In this document: one piece after another, positions 25,768 to 34,453 of the stretch | Numbering within the stretch: position 1 is the first letter of the stretch | How the letters are laid out: each line of letters opens with the position of its first letter | Source of the DNA: Cannabis sativa | Lineage: Eukaryota > Streptophyta > Magnoliopsida > Rosales > Cannabaceae | Length of the DNA: 64,000 bases | Assembly: GCF_029168945.1 (NCBI RefSeq) | Contig: NC_083602.1 | Span: forward strand, 67,724,600-67,788,599 | Reading direction: 5' to 3' | The notes under the pieces: generated by a model | Told to the model about the DNA's origin: nothing | What the model saw: only the letters and a program-made list of their open reading frames with translations | The model's database searches: none | Program-made: the position numbers and the translations under genes

Positions 25768-26245
25768 TTATATGTGTAATTATTGGGACATTGTATATTT
25801 TGTGTAATTAACATTACAGTTATGTATATATAGACTTTCGCTTCGTTCAAATTTTGATAATTATTCGTGGTTTCAAATATAAAATATCGATATTATTCAA
25901 CAAAAATAACTATTAAACCTAAAAATAATTAAAATATTTAAAAAATATTCAACCTCGACATTATACCATATATATGTCTATTATGCTATATTATATAGGT
26001 AGATAAATTAATATGAACTGTGGTAAGTAAAAAAGATATATTTTTGGAGAATGTGCGCCATTTAGATATTTTCGAGCAATAAAGAAACTCAGGAGGCTGC
26101 AGATGAACTCATTTAGATATATATATATATATAATTTCGTTAGCACATGAAAATAAAAACAAATGATGACAAAATATGCATCATTATAATATATCAAATT
26201 TCCCAATAGAAAACATGTTATTACAACGAATAAGTACAGGACGCC
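25768..26245. other. Convergent 3' region between the two MULE genes
   Basis: AT-rich sequence separates the stop codon of the Ulp1-like gene (25765-25767) from that of the transposase gene (26246-26248, minus strand). It contains a short (AT)n run at about 26118-26131 and no coding frame of substance. Both 3' UTRs and polyadenylation signals must lie here; AATAAA-like strings are common and not diagnostic. Confidence 0.6.
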
Positions 26246-28881
26246 TCAAATGCGGGCTTTGCATGTTGCTCTGTTGTGGCCTGAACTGCCACAGCGGCTG
26301 CAGTTTCGTGGTACAGAACCTTTTTTATCACCAGACGGGAAACGGTTCTCCAGTCTTCTTCCAGCGTTGCTTTTTCTTGGACGACCTACAGGCTTCTTTT
26401 CCACAGGTACCCCAACTTTCATATTCTTGATGTGTTCTGGGAGAACCCAATCATCCTCGTCACCAGCAAGATTGATGGTATCATCGTAAATCTTCCTCCA
26501 CGTTTCTTTTGAATAATAAGGTGAGCAAAGCGTGTACACACTTGTGTTCGTTTTTAATGCCGCGGCACATGCACGAAGGCAAGGGAGTTTCAATAACGTG
26601 AACACGCCACAGGTGCATGTTCTTTCAACTAGATTCACATCACCACCTCTTTCACCGTTAGGTCCCCTACCAACGTTATACAAATTGGCTCCATTTCGTT
26701 GGACGCGCCTGTACCTTGTATTTTCATGAATTTTTGCCAAGTTTTTTTCAAAGAGCATGGCCAAAGGGGTGGTACATTTGTCAGCCTTTTCGAGGCGATC
26801 AGGGAACCACGATTAGACTGTGAACCTGATAAATTCAACCAAAGTAGTTATTGGATATTTCCTGAACTCTTCTGTGACACTATTGAAGCTTTCAGCAGCG
26901 TTGCTCGTCATGATGTTGTATTTATCGCCCAAAACAATAAGGGTGAGCCCACTTCTCAAACCCTATACTCTCCACATATGCAGCAATGGCCGGATTCATC
27001 TTTCTAAGCTTCTCGAACTCTCTATCGCATTCAGTCTTCGACCATGCGTAAGCAACATTATATATTTGGTTGTGAAAAGCATCAGTCTTGAATTTGGCGT
27101 TCACGTTCATAACAATGTGGTGATAGCATGCACAGTGGACTGCTTCGGGAAAAACGAGTTCAACAGCATGATCAATGCTTTGATGCCTATCTGACACAAA
27201 CACTAAGTTCTCAACCACGCCAATTGCTACCCTCAACTTCTGTAAGAAATACGTCCAGGAGTCGTTATTCTCAATCACATCACGATACCATAAGCAACCG
27301 GCAACAATTGGTTGTTCGCATCGTATGCCACAGCAACTAACATTATACCGCCGTACTTCGTCTTCAAGAAGGTGCCATCGATACTCAAAACAGGACGACA
27401 AAAAGAAAAGCCCCTTCTACATGCACCGAGTGATATAAAACAGTACTTGAACCGCTCATCCTCTAAGTACAAGTCAGTAATGGTACCTGGATTCTTCTGT
27501 TCCAGCATGTACAAGTACCCAGGAAGCTTCATGTATGAAAACTCAGGCGTACCCCTAGCATACGTAAGTCCCATCTCCCTGCACCTCCACGCCTTCACAT
27601 AACTCATACTGATACCATAGTTGTCAAACATGTCCCTCTGTATGTCTTTAGCCTTGTACTTAGTTCCATCTTGGGTGTACTTCCCCTTAATAAGGTGGCC
27701 AACTACCCATGGTGCTGCTTGACGGTGATCTGAACGTCTCGCATTCAAGTTACATGTGTGTTCATTGTGAAATACAGTGACCTCAAAGTTGTCAGAATGC
27801 ATCTTCTTCCTCCCCCTCAATCTCCATTTACAATCTGGAGCCTTGCATGTAACGTACAACACATCAGGGGATGACTTCTTCACCATCCACTCAAAATTGT
27901 TATTAGGTGCAAACCTACCCACTACTTGTCTCAGTTCTTCCTTGTTTTCATAAAAATTACCAAGCTCTATCACCCCTGCTTCCTTACTTTGTAAACAAGT
28001 AGTTAGCTCATGATTTTCCATTATATCTTCCTTTGTCCACATGGGAGCTTTGAACTTGGTACAAACTTCAAAAGAGGAGAACGTTGAGAAGGTTGCATGA
28101 CGAGCATGTTCTTCAGTTCTGCCTTGTCGACTACTGCTAGTTCCAGGTGTAGTGCGATTTTCACTACGAGGTTGTCGTTCTCGCTGTGTACCTTGGTTAC
28201 TCGGTACACACTCTAACCTCAACGATGGTCCCGCTACGGCTTCATCGACTGCCAAATCATGTTCATCGTCCATATTCAAATCTACAATAGGATCGTTATT
28301 GTAGAAGGTTGTATCGAACTCTTCAAACTGATGAAATCCTGTCGCTTCTTGTTCTTGCCCTACATTGGACGGAACATCTAAATTGGTCGGAACCTCCTCA
28401 TTCACACCAATCCCAACATCTGTTTCGGGAACGCAAGACCCTACCACACTTCGAGGGAGAGGATTAGTAGGCGGCGTAGGCTCCGAATTCCCAACTTTTC
28501 TCACCTTGGTCACGAATAATGGCATAAACTCTGTATTTGACATTGTTGCCCTCATCTCTAAGAACGTTCTCAGTTGGCGTTCTCTCTTAATAACCTCTGG
28601 CGCAACCATTTTTCCCTTCATGTACAAGGAACAAATCTCCAACTTTAAATCATACGCTACCGGATCAACTTCCAACTCTTCATATAAAATTTGTCGCAGT
28701 TCTTGTAGGGTTGTCTCAGTTGTAACTGTCAACGTCAAGCTGCTATTTGCTTTGTAGATCCAATTATAATTCTCACATAACCAAACACCATCGTACGATA
28801 CAACAAGGAACACTTTCTCTCCTGCAATTGCAAACCAAACAAACAAGGTGAGTAAAGGAAAAAATACCCAAAAAAAATAAA

Positions 28882-29283
28882 AATCGACATCCCATCGACA
28901 TCAATCGACATAATGTCGATAACCACAACAACAGAAATTATGACACTAATTGTCGACATTGTGTCGACATAATATCGACATAACGTCGACAACCACACCA
29001 AGCATGCTCGCCATCGATATAACATCGACACACCATCGACATTCAATCGACAAACACACAGTGCATGCGTTTCGTGTTTTACGGTTACACATTTAATGTT
29101 AATAAATTTTACCTACGTTCCCAACAACCCTTCCCAACTGACACGTTGCATGTCAGACACGTGTCCTATCGACAAGCTATCGACATGACGTCGACATGGT
29201 ATCAACAAATAAGTTAGCAGTGTCACTAAATTGGCATGTTGTCGACAACATATCAACATTGTATCGACATTCGGTCGACAAAT
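28882..29283 (-). repeat. Five further TGTCGA modules upstream of the transposase and small gene
   Basis: Modules start at about 28882, 28951, 29012, 29167 and 29240, each four units of about 11 bp with the core ATCGACA or TGTCGACA. On the minus strand most read TGTCGAT, so they have the same sense orientation relative to the transposase as the left array has relative to the Ulp1-like gene. They lie in the inferred first intron of the transposase and upstream of the small plus-strand gene. Non-repeat segments at 29064-29135 and 29293-29365 resemble each other, indicating a duplication of about 230 bp. Confidence 0.85.
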
Positions 29284-29366
29284 ACACCATTTCATGCGTT
29301 TTACCTGTACAGTTACACATTTAATGACCATTAAATTTTCCTACATTCCCAACATGTTTACTGCTC

Positions 29367-29373
29367 TATAAAA
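29367..29373 (+). promoter_or_regulatory. Putative TATA box of the small MULE gene
   Basis: TATAAAA in the context GCTCTATAAAAGC lies 92 bp before the ATG at 29459. A pyrimidine-rich stretch follows, as is common near plant transcription starts. In AT-rich DNA the motif alone is weak, but the position is suitable. Confidence 0.5.
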
Positions 29374-29458
29374 GCAAATCCCTTTCTTATTCATAAGTGC
29401 TCTTGTCTTCTACTTCTCTCTTACTCTTAAAAATTTCTCTTATTCTTAAGTTCTAAAT

Positions 29459-29869
29459 ATGGCGCCAAGAAAGAACAAAGGCAAATTCCCCATCTTAACT
29501 CCTGAAGAGCTGAAGCAGGAGCCTGATGTTGGCATAATTACTCCTGAAATGCAGAAAGTTTTTGACGCCCAAAGAGCTTTCGAAAGAGAACGATGTGGGA
29601 ACGAGTTCAGGTTCAGGCAACTTGAAGCACATTTTTGCAAAACTGGTGTATGGCCGGCTCCACCACCAGGGTTCCCCGAAGGATGCCGTCGTTACAAACT
29701 AGGCATCTTTAACGGTAAACCGGTGAAGCCTGGAACATTATGCAAGTATTGCAAGGCTCACCCACAAGCCAAAGAATTTAAAAAAAAAATAATTTGTTAT
29801 GTTATGGCTTGTGGTGAGTTTTATTTAATGTTTGTTTTTTTTTATGAACTTTATTTTCTGTTTTTTTAA
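29459..29869 (+). CDS. Small unrecognised MULE gene nested in the transposase intron
   Basis: The frame encodes MAPRKNKGKFPILTPEELK and continues to 136 residues. I do not recognise a family. It is basic at the N-terminus, with an EEL/EMQ-rich middle, a PAPPPGFPEGCRRY segment, and near the end CKYCKAHPQAKEFKKK with two closely spaced Cys. A consensus-like donor (GTGAGT at 29814) could end an exon at 29813; the residues beyond are Phe/Leu-rich and look like intron translation, so the true protein may be shorter or have an exon I cannot find. It lies opposite to and inside the inferred first intron of the transposase. Codon use is less AT-biased than in surrounding DNA, which favours a real gene. 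A third, accessory MULE gene is the simplest reading. Confidence 0.55.
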   Translation: MAPRKNKGKFPILTPEELKQEPDVGIITPEMQKVFDAQRAFERERCGNEFRFRQLEAHFCKTGVWPAPPPGFPEGCRRYKLGIFNGKPVKPGTLCKYCKAHPQAKEFKKKIICYVMACGEFYLMFVFFYELYFLFF

Positions 29870-29966
29870 TGTTTTTTATGTTATGTTTTTATCTTATTTT
29901 ATTTTATGTTATTTTATGTTATGTTATGTTTTTTTAATGTTTTTTTTAATGTTTTATTTTCATTTG

Positions 29967-30213
29967 CATCGATATTTTGTCGACATGGTGTCGACAAAAT
30001 ATCGATAACTTCTAAAAAAGGATAAATGCTTGTTGTCGACATGCTGTCGAATGTCGACAAAATGTCGACAAATTGTAAATAATATGATGGTTGCTTAATG
30101 TCGATAACATGTCGACATTATGTCGACATAACGTCGATAATGGTCGTCACTGACCTTTCCTTGTGTAATCATCGACAAACCATCGATAAATTATCGACAT
30201 ATCATCGATAACA
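29967..30213 (-). repeat. Four TGTCGA modules near the right end of the MULE
   Basis: Modules start at about 29967, 30034, 30099 and 30170 (spacing 67, 65 and 71 bp). The module at 30099 is four exact 11-bp units beginning TGTCGATAACA. The second unit of the 30034 module is shortened to 7 bp. They lie in the inferred transposase intron, between the small gene and the donor site at 30357. Confidence 0.88.
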
Positions 30214-30357
30214 CTGGAAAACCCAGAATTCGACTGAAAACCAGATCTGCCACATCTCAACAATTTCAGACCAAAAAACAGCAGTTCCAACAAATAACAC
30301 ACATATAACAATTTTAAACTACATAAAGTCAAACAAAATGCTTAAAACACAACTTAC

Positions 30358-30630
30358 CCATTATAATGGTGTAAGATTCTTGAGTGATATTGGGTTGTGC
30401 TTCGGTTTTCCACCAACACCCACCGAGAAACAACCATTCAAGAGGGAAGAGAGAGAGGGACGAGAGAGTGGGACGGACAGAGAGAAATTTTTTGATAAAT
30501 TTTTCAGTTTTTTCTAGAGAGAGAGTGGTGCACGAGAGAACGTTGAGAAGAGAGAGAGAAAGATCAATTTCAGTTTTTAGCAATTTTATTTATTTTTTTG
30601 AAAAAAAAGGGTAAAATGGGAAGTTCATGT
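30358..30630 (-). promoter_or_regulatory. CT-rich leader exon of the transposase gene
   Basis: On the minus strand this is rich in CTCTCT and TTCCCTC runs, mirroring the leader at the left end. It ends at ATGG|GTAAGT, which supplies the proposed start codon and first base of codon 2. One upstream ATG near 30432 opens a short frame that is out of phase with the transposase, a possible uORF. The right TIR immediately upstream is the likely promoter. Confidence 0.55.
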
Positions 30631-30716
30631 AATTAATGGACTAAATTTGTACAAATTAAGGGAGGATATAAATTTTGATATGGCTTGTATTATTAAGGCC
30701 AAAAAGTGAAATTCCC
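30631..30716 (-). repeat. Right terminal inverted repeat of the MULE
   Basis: It is the inverted partner of 21701-21786. The outermost bases are GGGAATTTCAC read inward on the minus strand. Several substitutions and one or two short gaps separate the two repeats. Confidence 0.85.
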
Positions 30717-30827
30717 TTCTAAAATATGAATTTTTACCTATTGGTAACCTGCTATTACAGGTAAAAAAATATAATCATAATGATCACAATAAAAATGTAA
30801 CCATTGAGTAGTCACTCATAAACATAA

Positions 30828-32640
30828 ATATAGAAGTTATACAAAGAATACAAATAGTTTTTTCGTTAAATAAATAGATTAAGTTGAATGAGGTTTTACT
30901 AATTAATATAATAAATAGAAAAACTATGTAAAATTACAAATGCACGCTCAAAAATAAGATAAAGCAAAAAAAAAAAAAAAAAACTCACAAAAGATGTCAC
31001 ATCATCAGCATAAGTTTTTGCTTTATAAATATACTAGGTAACGTAACCGCGGGTTGCGCGATCCTTTCAATAATTGACAAAAAAATATATACAATTTTAT
31101 TAATTTATAATTAATTTTATATAATTTTAAAGTAAAAAATTTATACCATAAATAGCAAGACAAAATATAAATTATAATCTTCTATTATTTGACAATTTTT
31201 TTTTAAATAAAGCTTTCTTTTTATTTTTAAAAACAATTAAAGATTAATTCAAATTTTAAAGTTTCCACAAAATATTAAAAAATTCAAGAATCTTTCTTGT
31301 ACTCATACAAAAATGTACAACTAATTAAGCAATACTAAGTTAATTATATTTTGCGGCATAAACCTCTAATTATTTAGATTGATGCCGATAGTCTAATAGA
31401 TACCCTTAAATAAAAATTTACGACATAAGAAGCTCTCAATTTTTGAAATTATATTAGTATTGTTTCTAATTAATATGTCAATTCATTCTAAAAATTAATC
31501 CCATGTGATGATGCTTTAGTGTTCAAACCATGACTTTAGACTTCAATGATAGAATCCAACCCAGTATTCAACAATAGGTCCCTCTGATTTCATCAGGTAA
31601 TTGTTGTAGAAGACTCTCGTCATCGATGATAAAAACCAACCCCAAAATAGGGTTCACCAACCTCAAAATCTCGAAAATCCTGAAACACAAAGACCTCCCA
31701 CCAACCTCTTGATGACATGCCTCACTTTGCGTAACATATATTTAATATTTTTAAAATTATATGTATTTTAAGAAATAATAATTTTATTTAATAATCCGTT
31801 CGAGATAAAAAAAAATAGTAAATACAGTTATAGAAAAATGATTACAACTATCATTATTTTTTTTATGTGTATTAGATTAACTAATAAATAAAGAAATAAA
31901 TCTATAAATCTCTTTTCTGATTTATTCCCTTAATATGAATTAAGATGACAAAAATATTATTTTACAATAAAAATTAATAGAAAAATTATAAACATGTCTG
32001 AAACTGAGATTGCAAAAATTATAGAAAGATTGATATAATTTTTTTAAAGTATTTATTAAATTGGCATTTGTCAAACCAATCATTTTAATACACTAAGGCA
32101 CATTAATATTATATTAATTTATTAACAATTAATTAATACATATTAATGTTACATGTTGAAATTTAACATCATGGGTTTCATTTTCTGCAACTCATTGATT
32201 ATACATTTTTTTTTAATTTTATAAAATAAATTTGTAATTCACTAAATAATAAACTTCTTAATGTATTTATATTTTAAATTAATCAATTTAAAAATAGTTA
32301 CATACGTTACACATTTTAAAATAAATCAATTTTAAGAATTAACTTTGTGTAACTTATATATCTCTTATACAATATTCATTTCTGTAATTCACTTACTAAA
32401 CAACTCAATATATTTGCTTTAAATTAAAAATTATATTATTTAAAATTCAACAAAAGTTGACATAACATATTTACTTTAAAGTAGGAAAAATAATATTTTT
32501 TAAAAAAATGAAGTTTGAAGAAATAATAAAATACACATGTCTTCTTATAGAATCTAATTAAGTGGGAAAAATAAATAAAAAGTTAACTAATTGTTTACTC
32601 AAATTTTTACAACGACGACATGTCAAGAGTAGCAACACGT
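30828..32640. other. AT-rich intergenic stretch, no gene seen
   Basis: Between the X2 element and the Gypsy LTR I see no coding frame of substance. There is an A17-like run near 30967-30984 and a Helitron-like terminus at 31034-31060. A less AT-rich patch at 31500-31720 has no recognisable frame or family match. Confidence 0.55.
31034..31060 (-). mobile_element. Candidate Helitron 3' terminus
   Basis: The plus strand reads CTAGGTAACGTAACCGCGGG and then TTGCGCG. On the minus strand this is a CGCG-GGTTG-CGCG type hairpin, 9-10 nt before a terminal CTAG followed by T, as at Helitron 3' ends. The GC-rich patch stands out in very AT-rich surroundings. The matching 5' end was not found. Confidence 0.38.
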
Positions 32641-33540
32641 GATACAAAAATGTCAGGAATAAATTAATAAAGAATATGTAAAGTCATGACCGTTAGGATG
32701 ACCGCCAACCATGAGGGGCTACTCTAGGGGTATACCCCTACCCCTTACACCTTCATGGCACAAGTCATGCATTTATTCATAGATATAATGACATTCTCAA
32801 AGGTATATGGGGACATCCACATTACACCATAACTGCTGACAACGGATGGGGGATCACCCAACGGTGACGGTTGTCACCCCCCTCAAGTTGGATCTCGGGG
32901 GGTCACCCAACAATGGCGGTTGTCACCCTCTCAAGTTGGGTCCCGGGAGGTCACCCAACGATGACGGTTGTCACTCCCCTCAAGTATAGGCTTTATCCCT
33001 GAAGGTGATTGACGACCATGTCTCACCCATAAGAGACCATCATCGTCAGTAACTCGTTCAAATATTCGAATCCCATGAAACGCTCAAAGACAGTTGTCAA
33101 CCAACGAAAATAGCGGTATATTATCATAAAAATCAGACTTTAACTACATCCGAAATTCAAGGGGACGGTTGAAGTGGCTCCGCATTGGTCGCGTCTCCTG
33201 AAGCGAGAAGCACCGACCCCCTCCCCTATATAAGGGGTCATCCATGACCTGAAGAGGGATCCACAATTCTGAACACTTAAAAAACTAAACACTTTATCAT
33301 TCTTTTTCCAATCAAGAGTCTGTTCTTGACTTTTTAACTTAGATCAATAAAACACAAGGGGAGTAGGCTATTACCGACCTCTGGGGTCGAACCTCTTTGA
33401 ACTCTGGTGTCTTTTATTTACATTTATTACAAGTTCTGGTGCTATTAACTGCATTTATTACTATGATTTTAGTTTAAATCTCATTTATTACGACTCCGCG
33501 TCGGTTGCCTAAAAATCCAATCAATATTTTGGTACTTTTA
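32640..33540 (+). mobile_element. Probable Ty3-Gypsy 5' LTR
   Basis: The stretch is less AT-rich than its left flank and has a TATA motif (CTATATAAGG near 33229). It then has GGGGAGTAGGCTATTACCGAC and a TGGGGTCGAACC-like segment, typical near the 3' end of many plant Gypsy LTRs. A segment reading TTTTGGTACTTTTATTGAGA follows and then the gag start at 33586. The exact LTR edges and target duplication could not be fixed by eye. Confidence 0.6.
32848..32995 (+). repeat. Three-copy 49-bp minisatellite in the Gypsy LTR
   Basis: Three consecutive copies share GGTCACCCAACNNTGNCGG, then TTGTCACCCCCTCAAG-like sequence, with a few substitutions each. The period is about 49 bp. Tandem repeats in the U3 part of LTRs often hold enhancer or repressor sites. 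Confidence 0.75.
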
Positions 33541-33585
33541 TTGAGAGCTTTGGCCAAAATCTTGAAGTTTTTTACTGGAAAAAAT

Positions 33586-34453
33586 GGTGTTAACCCGAAG
33601 ATCTCAAGAGCGACCTGACGAAGAGATGGATAGTGCCTAGCAAGTTCCATCAGCGGCGCATCCACCACCGCTCAAACTGCTGGCCATGGAGCAACTGGAC
33701 AAACTATTGCCACTGGGTAGACAACTATTGGGTGTACCACCAATGCTGTCGTCGCAGGAGGCGACACTACTGATGGTGCCACCACAAGGGGTAGTACTGG
33801 AAATTTTGTCCCACCTACGGATGGCACGGGCCAAGCACAAACTGGCCGAGGCCCTGGCGTCTTTAGGCCGCGGAGCGAACCCCATATGGATATCAAAGGA
33901 ATTGACCCCGAGATGGATCAACTCGAGATGCAATAGGTCGAATGCAAGGCCAGTTCCAGATTGAGCACCAAGAGCAAACTTAAGCTCGAGCAACCTTGAC
34001 CGAAAGTCTCTCCAACCAAAGGAGAAAGTTCTAATCTTAGCTTGAAGATCATGCTTGTGAGATAAGAAGGCACCAAGACCGTCGCACTCAAGAGGTTGTC
34101 GGCTTGATACAAAGCTACTTCAACCAAAACACTCAAGGGTTGGGTACTAACACCCACAATCAACGAATACCTCAAACCTATCCTCAGGAAGTCCCTACCC
34201 TGAGGAACCAACGGGAAAGGGTGGTCTATGGACCTGAAGAGCTCCCAAGGAACCAAGGGAGGGCTAGGAGTCACCCCTCCAACAGGGTTCCCTGCAACAA
34301 TAATCAATCACTCCTTGTCGATGAGCAAGTCTTACCTGGTCATTATATGGGGCGTGATGACTCCCATAATGTTCGTATCAGGCGGAATGGTCGAGGAAAC
34401 TCCAGGAACAATAATGGTGACTGTGGTAGCAACGGTGGAAGGACCCCCCCCCC
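33586..34453 (+). pseudogene. Gypsy gag, N-terminal part, disrupted
   Basis: Translation starts MVLTRRSQERPDEEMD and meets a stop after 18 codons. The frame 33686-33964 follows, then a shift, then 34104-34453, whose product is rich in Asn, Arg and Gly. No zinc knuckle is visible. Copia copy C breaks the gene at 34454; related gag sequence resumes near 39982 beyond that copy. The assignment to gag rests on the position after the LTR and the capsid-type sequence further on. Confidence 0.55.

Larger units (their letters stand above)
26246..30361 (-). pseudogene. MURA-type MULE transposase, spliced, broken by two frameshifts and a stop
   Basis: Proposed start: ATGG at 30361-30358, then a GTAAGT donor and a 1536-bp intron (30357-28822) ending TTGCAG, giving MGEKVFLVVSYDG in frame. 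The main exon runs 28821-26246. Domains in order: a PB1-like N-terminus, a MuDR DNA-binding region (CKAPDCKWRLRGR near 27830), and the DDE domain with first Asp in SIDGTFLKTKYGG, second Asp in FVSDRHQS, the CYHHI motif, and Glu in NAAESFN. A SWIM finger follows (RTCTCG...LPCLRACAAA; the final His is Arg). A C-terminal CCHC knuckle reads CSRCGSSGHNRATC. Lesions: a frame change within the doubled ATCAC at 27274-27283, another near 26925, and TAA near 26816 where FT-x-SWF usually has Gln. The enzyme would cut and rejoin TIR ends. Confidence 0.85.
21701..30716. mobile_element. Ulp1-carrying Mutator-like element (KAONASHI-type MULE)
   Basis: The ends are inverted repeats of about 86 bp: GAAAATTTCATTTTTTG on the left and GGGAATTTCACTTTTTG on the right (reverse complement). 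The flanks are TTCTAAAAG (21692-21700) and TTCTAAAAT (30717-30725), a 9-bp duplication with one difference. Cargo: a Ulp1/C48-like gene (plus, 22895-25767), a MURA-type transposase gene (minus, 30361-26246) with its 3' end facing it, and a small unknown gene (plus, 29459) within the transposase's inferred first intron. MULEs combining a transposase with a Ulp1-like protease are known in plants as KAONASHI (KI). The transposase here is broken, so the copy could move only with help. Confidence 0.93.
20819..30817. mobile_element. Non-autonomous MULE-type element, copy X2, split by the large MULE
   Basis: Without the 9-kb insertion the element is about 1 kb. Left end GGAGGATGTTTCAATGG (20820-20836); right end (reverse complement) GAGTGACTACTCAATGG (ending 30817). 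The direct repeat ATAAACATAA lies at 20810-20819 and 30818-30827, so the insertion is bounded by a 9-10 bp duplication. The break at 21700/30717 carries the second duplication made by the large MULE. X2 must therefore predate it. Confidence 0.85.

Noticed and set aside
30384..30614. Plus-strand frame rich in Arg and Glu near the MULE right end
   Set aside because: It is the complement of the CT-rich transposase leader; its composition reflects the GA repeats.
31500..31740. Possible gene fragment in a less AT-rich patch
   Set aside because: No frame of useful length and no recognisable motif on either strand.
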